The notes: generated by a model from the sequence alone, not told the origin. DNA of 8,612 nt from Fidelibacterota bacterium (GCA_018671635.1 JABHHG010000191.1:1-8612), one strand, 5' to 3'; shown: positions 1 to 6,738, counted from the first letter of the stretch. A program made the numbers and translations.

Positions 1-198
1 AACGAATCATTGATCGAAGAATTAAAAACTTTAGCTGAAACTCATAAGGGTCAATGCCATTTAGTTATACATTTGATAACATCTAAGGGTAATTCACAGC
101 GAGTTCGTGCTAGCAGAATTCGAGTTACATCAGCACAGGAATTTGTTAAAAAATTACGTACTAGTTTTGGTAATTCAAATGTTTGGATAAGTACATGA
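1..198 (+). CDS. dnaE: DNA polymerase III alpha subunit, C-terminal fragment (5' end outside window)
   Basis: The reading frame is open from the first base to a TGA at 196-198, giving 65 residues with the 5' part of the gene off the left edge. The fragment resembles the extreme C-terminus of bacterial replicative DNA polymerase III alpha (DnaE). A helix (ELKTLAETHKG) leads into a beta strand (CHLVIHL), then the RIRVTSAQEFVKKL pattern, and it ends near a 'G-N-x-x-V' element, as is typical of the OB-fold/tau-binding tail of this family. DnaE is the catalytic subunit of the chromosomal replicase, but none of its polymerase or PHP domains lie in this window. dtd begins only 7 nt downstream, so the two are probably co-transcribed. 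A TTG at 10 is not a credible start because the homology-like sequence runs through the window edge. The assignment rests on a short tail, so it is good but not certain. Confidence 0.78.
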   Translation, partial: NESLIEELKTLAETHKGQCHLVIHLITSKGNSQRVRASRIRVTSAQEFVKKLRTSFGNSNVWIST

Positions 199-205
199 AT
201 CAAAT

Positions 206-652
206 ATGATTGCAGTAATACAGCGGGTTAAGTCAGCATCTGTGATGGTGAATGATGAGCTAATCAGTTCAATTAATCAGGGCTATCTCATATTACTGGG
301 AGTGTTAAAAGATGATTCAGAAGCAGATGCTCAATTTTTAGCCGATAAAATTTCCACCTTCCGAATTTTCCCTGATGGTGATAAAAATATGAATTTATCC
401 ATTCAAGATGTGAATGGTTCAATTTTAGTAGTGAGTCAATTTACACTCTGTGGCGATTGGCGAAAGGGACGTCGCCCCAGCTTTTCATCCTCCGCTCCAC
501 CTGAAATTGCAGAGACTTTATACCTAAAATTCTGTGAATTATTATCCATTCAAAATATAGATCTAAAAACAGGCCAATTTGCTGCCATGATGGATATTGA
601 ACTCATTAATGATGGCCCCGTTACTTTTGTAATGGACAGCAAAGATATATAA
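206..652 (+). CDS. dtd: D-aminoacyl-tRNA deacylase (Dtd)
   Basis: This 148-residue protein has the usual length for Dtd, the cytoplasmic proofreading enzyme that hydrolyses D-amino acids (and mischarged glycine) from tRNA. The N-terminus MIAVIQRV matches the conserved start of the family. SQFTL (residues 77-81) and GPVT (137-140, the Gly-cisPro motif that gives chiral selectivity) are both present. KGRRPSF (87-93) and TGQFAAMM (122-129) are further family signatures. The ATG at 206 lies 7 nt after the dnaE stop and is supported by the conserved N-terminus. There is no clear Shine-Dalgarno sequence, so translation may be coupled to dnaE. The stop overlaps the next start as TAATG. All recognisable functional motifs are intact. 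Confidence 0.97.
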   Translation: MIAVIQRVKSASVMVNDELISSINQGYLILLGVLKDDSEADAQFLADKISTFRIFPDGDKNMNLSIQDVNGSILVVSQFTLCGDWRKGRRPSFSSSAPPEIAETLYLKFCELLSIQNIDLKTGQFAAMMDIELINDGPVTFVMDSKDI

Positions 653-1614
653 TGATTATTCGTTCATGGTCACAAAAATTGGATGAAGCTCAAGCAATGT
701 GTAGCATTGAAAATCTCATCGCTCACGATTTTATTCCAAATCCTCACGATATGATGGAGAATTGGAGCCTTCGAAATCAAGATTGCTATCATGATAAATT
801 AGTGGCAGAAATTGATGGTCAAATAGTGGGCTGCATCCATATTGGACAAGGTCGAAAAGAGAATAGTCATATTTCATTTTTTGATTTATTTGTACATCCT
901 CAGTTTCAGCATGAAGGTGTGGGAACCGCAATGTACAATGAATTTATTTCAAAAAGTAAATCTTTGGGTTGTACAAAAATAAATAGTTTAATTTATGACC
1001 ATCCTAATTGGGCATCAGGAAAATCTTTTTTTGAGAAGCATAAATTTGAACATATATCCACAAATCGTGAGTATTCATTAGATCTGCAAAAGGCAGAGTT
1101 TTCACAATATGAAAAATTATTACTTGAGGTTTTGGATAAAGGATTTTTATTTGTCGAACCGGTGAAAGATGGACTCAATTCAGATTTGCATTATCAAAAG
1201 TTAGAGGAAATGCGATGGTCATATTTTCAAGATATGCCATATCCGGAGGGTATTACGCCAACTCGTGGGAATTATGATTTGTGGTTGAAGGAGCATAAAC
1301 TCTTTGAAAAAAAACATTATGGTATCGAGCTGTTAATTTTAAATCAAGATGGTGATTATGTGGGATGTACTAAACTGGTGGCGGATAGTAGCGAACCTGA
1401 AAAATGTTGGACCAGTAATTTAGGTGTAATCAAAAAATATCGTCGTCAAAAATTAGCCACCGCATTAAAAATTGAAGCACTGACGCGCCTTCAAAAAAAC
1501 GGCTTTACTGAAATTCGTACCGATAATGAAGAAAATAATCCTATGTACAAAATTAATGTTGATGTTGGATTTCAGCCCGAACCATTTAGCCTAGAATATA
1601 TGAAGGTGTTATGA
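652..1614 (+). CDS. Tandem GNAT-family N-acetyltransferase
   Basis: This 320-residue protein consists of two GNAT folds in tandem. The first (about 1-146) has a clear acetyl-CoA pyrophosphate-binding loop, QHEGVGTA (86-93), following the strand FFDLFVHPQ. The second (about 150-320) has the equivalent loop as RRQKLATALK (264-273), where the usual Gly is a Lys, followed by the family-typical NEENNPMYKIN...GF segment (292-307). Many tandem GNATs keep one catalytic and one degenerate domain, and the first domain has the better loop here. GNAT enzymes transfer an acyl group from acyl-CoA to an amine; the acceptor cannot be inferred. The gene starts at the ATG that overlaps the dtd stop (TAATG). 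Its own stop overlaps the start of the seleno-GST gene (ATGA, 1611-1614), which argues for translational coupling. The fold assignment is secure, the substrate unknown. Confidence 0.9.
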   Translation: MIIRSWSQKLDEAQAMCSIENLIAHDFIPNPHDMMENWSLRNQDCYHDKLVAEIDGQIVGCIHIGQGRKENSHISFFDLFVHPQFQHEGVGTAMYNEFISKSKSLGCTKINSLIYDHPNWASGKSFFEKHKFEHISTNREYSLDLQKAEFSQYEKLLLEVLDKGFLFVEPVKDGLNSDLHYQKLEEMRWSYFQDMPYPEGITPTRGNYDLWLKEHKLFEKKHYGIELLILNQDGDYVGCTKLVADSSEPEKCWTSNLGVIKKYRRQKLATALKIEALTRLQKNGFTEIRTDNEENNPMYKINVDVGFQPEPFSLEYMKVL

Positions 1615-2243
1615 GCGTACCCATACTCTATTCATTTCGGCGTTGACCCTATGCCATTCGAGCCAGGTTGGCAATCGCAGATGCAAAAATTGAAGTGGAG
1701 CTTCGTGAAGTCTTTTTAAGAGACCGTCCCCAATCATTATATGATATTTCCCCGAAAGGTACGGTTCCTGTATTGCAATTATCAGATGGTAAAGTGATGG
1801 ATGAAAGTTTAGATATTATGAAATGGGTGATGCATCAATCATCTTCTGATTGGGACAATACTAACATAGAATTACAAGATGAAATGATTCATCATAATGA
1901 TTTTGAGTTTAAGCAGTGGTTGGATAAATATAAATATCATGATCGGCATCCTGAAAATACATTAGAATTTTATCGAGATAAATGTGCAAAAACTTTAACT
2001 GACTATGAAAATTCTTTAGGCGAAAATTTATATTTGTTAGGCAGTAAAATTCAATTGGTGGATGTAGCCATTTTCCCCTTTGTTCGGCAATGTGCTAATG
2101 TGGATAGACCTTGGTTTGGGTCCACATTTCCTTATGTAGAGCAGTGGGTAGATAATTGGATTCAATCTGAATTATTCGTTCGCGTCATGCCCAAATTTGA
2201 TGCATGGAAATTAGATAATGATCCATTGTATATTTCATTCTAA
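1611..2243 (+). CDS. Selenocysteine-containing glutathione S-transferase-like protein (in-frame UGA = Sec12)
   Basis: Read from ATG 1611 to TAA 2243 with the in-frame TGA at 1644 decoded as selenocysteine, the product is 210 residues. The N-terminal thioredoxin-like domain begins MSVPILYSFRR-U-PYAIRAR, and Sec12 occupies the position of the catalytic Cys in the GST subfamily with an LYSFRRCPYA motif. SPKGTVPVL (47-55) supplies the cis-Pro loop (P53), and DESLDIM (64-70) supplies the expected glutathione-binding E-S pair (65-66). An all-helical GST C-terminal domain follows (about 85-205), with the core segment LVDVAIFPFVRQ (149-160). The active site is U-P-Y-A, with only one redox residue, so a monothiol-type glutathione-dependent reductase or transferase is inferred; the substrate is unknown. 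The start is supported by the ATGA overlap with the upstream gene and by family-like residues before the TGA. A SECIS-like hairpin follows the TGA. Starting at the internal TTG 1668 would remove the first strand and the catalytic residue. The main alternative is a substitution error or a pseudogene. Confidence 0.87.
1644..1646 (+). other. In-frame UGA selenocysteine codon (Sec12)
   Basis: This TGA is codon 12 of the GST-like frame that opens at ATG 1611. The residues either side (YSFRR before, PYAIRAR after) form the conserved active-site strand-helix turn of the family, in which this position is normally Cys. The frame is open for a further 198 codons and keeps family features to its end. 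UGA at a catalytic Cys position with an adjacent hairpin is the standard signature of a bacterial selenoprotein. No selA, selB, selC or selD is in this window, so decoding capacity is inferred. Confidence 0.87.
1647..1685 (+). promoter_or_regulatory. Bacterial SECIS-like hairpin
   Basis: The inner stem pairs GCC (1662-1664) with GGC (1670-1672) around the loop AGGTT (1665-1669), which can tighten to an A-U closed GGU triloop. Below it, CGA (1659-1661) pairs with TCG (1675-1677), with AA (1673-1674) bulged. TGC (1652-1654) can pair with GCA (1683-1685) at the base. The apical loop begins 18 nt after the UGA and carries G at its start, as required for SelB recognition in bacterial SECIS elements. 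E. coli fdhF has an AGGUCU loop about 17 nt after its UGA. About 21 of the first 37 bases are G/C, in contrast to the AT-rich gene around them. A competing TGCCA/TGGCA helix (1652-1656 with 1669-1673) is possible. Pairing was found by eye and no folding energy was computed. Confidence 0.78.
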
Positions 2244-2245
2244 TT

Positions 2246-2261
2246 GGAGAGATCAAAATTG
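2246..2261 (+). promoter_or_regulatory. Ribosome binding site and TTG start of the FAD oxidoreductase
   Basis: GGAGAG (2246-2251) begins 2 bases after the GST stop and lies 7 nt before the TTG at 2259-2261. This spacing is ideal for a Shine-Dalgarno sequence and selects TTG 2259 over the in-frame TTG at 2244, which has no site of its own and would place the SD inside the coding region. No ATG occurs in frame near the N-terminus. Confidence 0.75.
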
Positions 2262-3845
2262 AAGAAATGGCATAGTTGGAAACCAGAATACGCCACCGAA
2301 AATTTTGATGTAATAATTATTGGCTCTGGAATAAGTGGTCTAACCTTAGGCGTACTCTTATCTAAATATGGTAAACGGGTACTCATTTTAGAAAAACATT
2401 TTAAAGTGGGTGGGTGGACACATACCTTCAAACGTAAAAATTACGAGTGGGATGTGGGCATCCATTATATTGGTGAGGTACATAATTTGCAGTCACCCGT
2501 TCGGCGGTTATTTGATATTTTGAGTGACGGTCAATTAGAATGGCATAAAATGAATGATAATTATGACCGCATCATTTTTCCTGATAATCACTATAATTTT
2601 AATGCGCCATATACACGTTTCATCGATGATATGGTTGAATATTTTCCGGGCACGCGAGATAAATTTCAAGAATATTTACAGATGATCAATGCATCTGTGA
2701 AAAATGGTTTACCTTTTTATGCCAATAAAGCGCTCCCAAATTGGTTAAGCCGACTCACGTATAATAAAATGGCAAATCCATTTCATAAATATGCAGATGT
2801 GACCACGCGTGAGGTTATCATGAAGATTTTTGATGATGAGCAAATTTTAGGTGTGCTTACAGGTCAATGGGGAGATTATGGTTTACCACCATCTCAGAGT
2901 AGTTTTGCTATGCATGCATTGGTAGTGAGGCATTATTTAGATGGGGGTAATTATCCTATTGGTACCTCCCGAAGAATCGCAGAAACGGTTACCGATTACA
3001 TCGAAAAGATGGATGGCAAAATATATGTGAATGCTGGTGTAGATGAAATAATTACTGAGCGAGGCAAAGCTATTGGCGTGCGTATGAGTAATGGAGATGA
3101 AATTAAGGCACCCATGTTAATTAGTTCGGCAGGTATAATGAACACATTTGGAAAACTATTGAAGTCAGATTCAAAATTTGATGTTTTCAAAAATAAATTA
3201 AAGAAAATTACCCCTACATTTAGTTATCATTCCCTTTATATTGGACTTAATAAATCATCAGAAGAATTAAACCTCCAAAATACCAATTTATGGATTTACC
3301 CCGGGTATGATCATGACAAAAATGTGAATGATTATTTTGAAGATTCGTCAGCTCCACTTCCAGTCACTTATTTATCTTTCCCCGCTGCTAAAGATCCCGC
3401 TGCGGAGATAGCCCATCCAGGATTTTCAACTATGGAGGCCATAACCGTTGCAAATTGGAGTGACTTTTCTAGATGGAAAGGCTTACCCTGGAAAAAACGG
3501 GGAGAGGCATACGAAAATCATAAAGAGGAGTTATCACAAAAATTATTGAAAACCGTGTATGAATATGTTCCACAGGCGAAAGATGCGTTGGATTACCACG
3601 AACTTTCTACCCCACTCACGGTGAATAGTTTGGCCAATTACCCTGAAGGTGAAATGTATGGAATTGAGCATTCGCCGGACCGATTTCGTCAACGGTGGTT
3701 GCGACCACAGACAGATATAAAAAATCTATTTTTAACAGGTCAGGATGTGATTACGGTTGGGGTAACAGCTGCCATGTATTCGGGTCTTGTTACGGCCTCT
3801 GCAATTTTGAAGAAGAATCTAATTAAAGATTTCTTGGGTAAGTAA
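2259..3845 (+). CDS. FAD-dependent phytoene desaturase/CrtISO/RetSat-type oxidoreductase
   Basis: The product is 528 residues. The N-terminus carries the FAD-binding dinucleotide fold FDVIIIGSGISGL, with GxGxxG at residues 22-27, and the acidic end of strand 2 in LILEKH (E45). Next come the second FAD-contact glycines (GG, 51-52) and DVGIHYIGE (65-73). The C-terminus has the FAD-closing motif LTGQDVITVGVTAAMYSG (about 492-509), preceded by ANYPEGEMYG and RFRQRWLRP. This combination is typical of the carotenoid isomerase / all-trans-retinol 13,14-saturase branch of the CrtI superfamily, which saturates, desaturates or isomerises polyene and isoprenoid lipids. The actual substrate cannot be told, and no carotenoid genes (crtB, crtE, crtY) are nearby. 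It is the last gene of the plus-strand operon, and its 3' end overlaps the convergent prmC by 27 bp. Confidence 0.9.
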   Translation: MKKWHSWKPEYATENFDVIIIGSGISGLTLGVLLSKYGKRVLILEKHFKVGGWTHTFKRKNYEWDVGIHYIGEVHNLQSPVRRLFDILSDGQLEWHKMNDNYDRIIFPDNHYNFNAPYTRFIDDMVEYFPGTRDKFQEYLQMINASVKNGLPFYANKALPNWLSRLTYNKMANPFHKYADVTTREVIMKIFDDEQILGVLTGQWGDYGLPPSQSSFAMHALVVRHYLDGGNYPIGTSRRIAETVTDYIEKMDGKIYVNAGVDEIITERGKAIGVRMSNGDEIKAPMLISSAGIMNTFGKLLKSDSKFDVFKNKLKKITPTFSYHSLYIGLNKSSEELNLQNTNLWIYPGYDHDKNVNDYFEDSSAPLPVTYLSFPAAKDPAAEIAHPGFSTMEAITVANWSDFSRWKGLPWKKRGEAYENHKEELSQKLLKTVYEYVPQAKDALDYHELSTPLTVNSLANYPEGEMYGIEHSPDRFRQRWLRPQTDIKNLFLTGQDVITVGVTAAMYSGLVTASAILKKNLIKDFLGK

Positions 3846-4685
3846 ATTCATTTCCACAATGCGTGGATCACCTTGAAGGTCATTATGGAATTTCACATTA
3901 AATTGCTGTGATTCAAATATTTCAGTAATAGCTTTAACTTGATGTACCCCCCCAAATTCTAAGAGCATAAATCCATTTTTATTGAGAAGTGAATGTCCAA
4001 ATTCTGCAAACCGACGGTAGAATGAGAGTCCATCACCATTATCGGTAAGGGCAATCTTAGGGTCATAGTTTTGCACTTCTTTTTGTAGGCCATCCATTTC
4101 ATCACTTCCAATATAGGGCGGATTTGAAACCACCACATCAAATGTAGAATTGATATCCGTATTTAAAAAATCATGGATTTTGAAGTCAATATTTTCAGCT
4201 GAAAGTTGAGAGGCATTTTCTTTGGCAGTATTGAGGGCATCTTTAGAAATATCGGTGGCGATTATTGAAGTGGCTAAATTTTCAAGTGATATAGTGGTGG
4301 CAATACATCCTGAGCCCGTGCCGATTTCTAAAATGGATTTTACCCCATCTCTTTTTTTCAATAACTCAATAATGATTTCAGTCTCGGGGCGGGGAATGAG
4401 TACATGTTTATTGACTATAAAATCGCGCCCATAGAAGTCAGCCTTTCCCAATATATGCTGAAAGGGTTCTCCTTCAATACGTCGCTTAACCATTTCTTTA
4501 AATTGGAATAATTTATCTTTCATGAGCGGCTCTTCGAATTGCACATAAAGGTCAATACGTTGGCAATTAAGAATATGACAGAGGAACCATTCTACTTCTA
4601 ATTTGGCATTAGAAATTCCTTTGGATACAAAATAGTCTTCACCCCATTTGATGAGGTCGATGGTGGTCCAGATTTTATCTGTCAT
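3819..4685 (-). CDS. prmC: Peptide chain release factor N5-glutamine methyltransferase
   Basis: This 288-residue protein has normal PrmC length. It transfers a methyl group from S-adenosylmethionine to the side-chain amide of the GGQ glutamine in release factors 1 and 2, which speeds peptide release. An N-terminal helical release-factor-binding domain (about 1-75) precedes the Rossmann methyltransferase domain. IPRPETE (97-103), the SAM-binding ILEIGTGSGCIA (118-129), the acidic ATDIS (143-147), the catalytic NPPYI (188-192) and the C-terminal GDPRI (272-276) are all intact. It starts 5 nt after the prfA stop, so enzyme and substrate are encoded side by side. The terminal codons overlap the convergent FAD oxidoreductase gene, leaving no room for a dedicated intergenic terminator. 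Confidence 0.97.
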   Translation of the reverse strand: MTDKIWTTIDLIKWGEDYFVSKGISNAKLEVEWFLCHILNCQRIDLYVQFEEPLMKDKLFQFKEMVKRRIEGEPFQHILGKADFYGRDFIVNKHVLIPRPETEIIIELLKKRDGVKSILEIGTGSGCIATTISLENLATSIIATDISKDALNTAKENASQLSAENIDFKIHDFLNTDINSTFDVVVSNPPYIGSDEMDGLQKEVQNYDPKIALTDNGDGLSFYRRFAEFGHSLLNKNGFMLLEFGGVHQVKAITEIFESQQFNVKFHNDLQGDPRIVEMNLLTQEIFN

Positions 4686-4690
4686 GAAAT

Positions 4691-5761
4691 CTACGCTTCT
4701 TCGAGTAGGTTCTTTTGCTCTTCAAGTTTACATGCATCAATAGTCTCAGTGAGATCACCATCCATGATGTCATTTAGCTTGTAGAGGGTCAGATTTATTC
4801 GGTGGTCAGTAACACGACCTTGTGGGAAATTGTATGTTCTAATTTTTGCAGAACGGTCACCAGTAGATACCATAGTCTTTCGGGCATCCGCACGTTCTTT
4901 ATTTTGGCGATCCATTTCTTGTTCATAAAGTCGTGAACGTAAAACCTTCATGGCCTTATCACGATTTTTTAGTTGTGAAGTTTCATCTTGGCAAGTAACT
5001 ACTACTCCCGTAGGAATATGGGTAATTCGAATGGCAGATTCAGTTTTATTCACATGTTGTCCACCTGCCCCAGAGGCACGATAGGTATCAATTTTTAGGT
5101 CGCCTTCATTCACCTCAATATCAACAGATTCAGCTTCAGGAAGCACAGCAACCGTTGCAGCAGAAGTATGTACACGACCACTGGATTCTGTTTCTGGAAC
5201 CCGTTGAACGCGATGTACACCCGATTCAAATTTTAAATCGCCATACACACCCTCACCACTGATAGTTACAATGACTTCTTTAATTCCACCACCACCACCA
5301 CCTTCATTTTCGTGATAGACCATGGTTTCGGTTTTCCAGCCTTGGCGTTCGGCATATCGCATATACATTCGGTATAAATTTTCAGCAAATAGAGCGGCTT
5401 CATCACCACCGGTGCCTGAGCGGATTTCTAAAATTGTATTCTTGTCATCATTGGGGTCACGTGGGATGAGTAGAATTTTTAGCTGTTCTTCTAATGAAAG
5501 AATTTCATCTTTGAGTGGACCGATTTCTTCTCTTACTAATTCTTTTAACTCAGGGTCATCGCCATTGAGAATTTCTTCATCTTCTTCAAGTTGCTCATGT
5601 TTAGATTTATAAATTTTGCAAACTTCTACCGCCTCATCTAAACTGCGATGTTCACGTGCCATTTTCGTAAATGCTTTCATGTCATTCATGGCATCGGGTT
5701 GACTCATGGCTTCTGCCAATCCATCATGTCGCTCAATTACCGTTAGGACTTTATCGATCAT
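4691..5761 (-). CDS. prfA: Peptide chain release factor 1
   Basis: At 356 residues this is a standard-length class I release factor. The codon-recognition tripeptide is PET (189-191) inside RVPETESSGRVHTSAATV, the PxT type that reads UAA and UAG, not the SPF type of RF2. The catalytic GGQ is at 233-235 in GAGGQHVNKTESA. RSGTGGDEA (114-122) is another family hallmark. The N-terminal domain 1 is helical and strongly charged. Because RF1 does not read UGA, it would not compete with selenocysteine insertion at the nearby seleno-GST; RF2 is not in this window. The start overlaps the DUF1385 stop as ATGA (5758-5761), and prmC follows after 5 nt. A run of six glycines (154-159) is unusually long for this loop. 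Confidence 0.98.
   Translation of the reverse strand: MIDKVLTVIERHDGLAEAMSQPDAMNDMKAFTKMAREHRSLDEAVEVCKIYKSKHEQLEEDEEILNGDDPELKELVREEIGPLKDEILSLEEQLKILLIPRDPNDDKNTILEIRSGTGGDEAALFAENLYRMYMRYAERQGWKTETMVYHENEGGGGGGIKEVIVTISGEGVYGDLKFESGVHRVQRVPETESSGRVHTSAATVAVLPEAESVDIEVNEGDLKIDTYRASGAGGQHVNKTESAIRITHIPTGVVVTCQDETSQLKNRDKAMKVLRSRLYEQEMDRQNKERADARKTMVSTGDRSAKIRTYNFPQGRVTDHRINLTLYKLNDIMDGDLTETIDACKLEEQKNLLEEA
5286..5302. repeat. CCA/GGT trinucleotide repeat inside prfA
   Basis: Five CCA units plus CC on the plus strand (GGT repeats on the coding strand) encode most of the Gly154-159 run of RF1. It is short and in frame, so any slippage would change loop length without shifting the frame. Most RF1 proteins have only two or so glycines here. 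Confidence 0.7.
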
Positions 5762-6732
5762 CCGATGGCTTCCGCAACAAATATTTTACCGGAGTATTGA
5801 TCTAAATTTTCACCAAATGCAGATTCAAGGGCCGCAATAGCCACCTCAACTTGAGTATCGTCAGGTTGCTTGGTGGTAATATTTTGTAACCATAATCCCG
5901 GTTGGGCTAGCATTCTAAATAAAATATTTTCTCTATGCTTGGCTGTCAGTTTCAATACTTCATAGCCAATCCCTGCCACCAATGGCATAAATGGAATATG
6001 CATTATAAGGCGCATCCAAACTTGAATTTCGCCTACAAAAAGCATAAGAATTGAATCTAAAACTGCGAATGAAAGGATGGCCACAATCATAATGATAAAC
6101 ATGAAACTGGTGCCACAGCGTGGATGTTGAGTGGGAAATTCTTGTGCGGTTTTGATATTTAGGCTTTTACCAGATTCAAAATTGTAAACCGTTTTATGCT
6201 CGGCGCCATGGTATTGAAATAATCGTTTTACATCCGACAATAGAGAGATAAGAATAAGATAAACCAAAAAGAAAAAGATACGGAGTGCTCCAGAAATAAT
6301 ATTGAATACAAAGGGATCTTGATCTTTATCAAACAGCCAAGTGGTGAGTGCGATTGGGGCTGCAAAAAACAGACAGATTGCCAATGCGATTGAAACTAAT
6401 GTCATGAGTGCATCCACAATTGGATTTACATTTTCACTCTCTTCTGGCATGGCAATATCAGCAGACCATTGAAGGGTTTGGAATCCCATTTTCATGGCTT
6501 CAAACAAACTTACGGCACCGCGAATAATGGGTTTTTTTAAGTGAGGTTTTCGGTCGGTTATAGATTCAAAATCATGTCGGTTGGTGTGGATTTTTCCATC
6601 GGGATCACGCACAGCCGTGGAGTATGCTCCCGGAACGCGCATCATCACCCCTTCTATAACCGCTTGTCCTCCCACCAAAATAGATGATTTTGAAACAAAC
6701 AGAATGAGCTGTTTTAAGAATTTAGTTTTCAT
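5758..6732 (-). CDS. DUF1385 (YqhQ-like) integral membrane protein
   Basis: Read from ATG 6732 the protein has 324 residues. DUF1385 signatures are clear: GGQAVIEGVMMR (21-32), KKPIIRGAVSLFEAM (66-80), YHGAEHKTVYNFE (174-186) and HPRCGTSFMF (203-212). Hydrophobic stretches at about 108-133, 143-166, 207-233 and 240-258 suggest four membrane spans. The C-terminal tail LEVAIAALE-like segment (296-303) is also typical. The biochemical function is not established to my knowledge. Members commonly sit next to rpmE, prfA and prmC, as here. An in-frame GTG at 6753 was rejected because it lies inside the terminator loop after rpmE. No good Shine-Dalgarno sequence is visible before 6732. The stop overlaps the prfA start (ATGA). 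Confidence 0.92.
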   Translation of the reverse strand: MKTKFLKQLILFVSKSSILVGGQAVIEGVMMRVPGAYSTAVRDPDGKIHTNRHDFESITDRKPHLKKPIIRGAVSLFEAMKMGFQTLQWSADIAMPEESENVNPIVDALMTLVSIALAICLFFAAPIALTTWLFDKDQDPFVFNIISGALRIFFFLVYLILISLLSDVKRLFQYHGAEHKTVYNFESGKSLNIKTAQEFPTQHPRCGTSFMFIIMIVAILSFAVLDSILMLFVGEIQVWMRLIMHIPFMPLVAGIGYEVLKLTAKHRENILFRMLAQPGLWLQNITTKQPDDTQVEVAIAALESAFGENLDQYSGKIFVAEAIG

Positions 6733-6738
6733 TGAATA

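Noticed and set aside
196..240. The TGA ending dnaE as another selenocysteine codon
   Set aside because: Continuing the frame gives a few non-homologous codons and another TGA, no hairpin is evident, and the protein ends at a natural C-terminus.
1611..1646. Frameshift, rather than recoding, disrupting the GST-like gene
   Set aside because: Residues before and after the TGA are in the same frame and form one contiguous family motif with no missing or extra bases, so no frameshift is needed.
1612..1710. The TGA ending the GNAT gene as a recoded codon
   Set aside because: Read-through gives a short peptide in the alternative frame of the GST gene with no family resemblance, and the GNAT domain is already complete.
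1668..2243. GST-like gene starting at TTG 1668 as a complete 191-residue protein
   Set aside because: This start lies within helix 1 of the thioredoxin fold and inside the SECIS loop. It lacks strand 1 and the catalytic residue, and upstream in-frame codons match the family back to ATG 1611.
1611..2243. Pseudogene by a nonsense mutation at 1644
   Set aside because: The rest of the frame is intact with conserved residues, the stop sits at the one position expected for Sec, and a SECIS-like hairpin follows. A point error cannot be fully excluded without reads.
5322..5612. 96-codon plus-strand open frame antisense to prfA
   Set aside because: It is a low-complexity Ser-rich shadow of the acidic prfA coding sequence, with no start signal and no recognisable domain.
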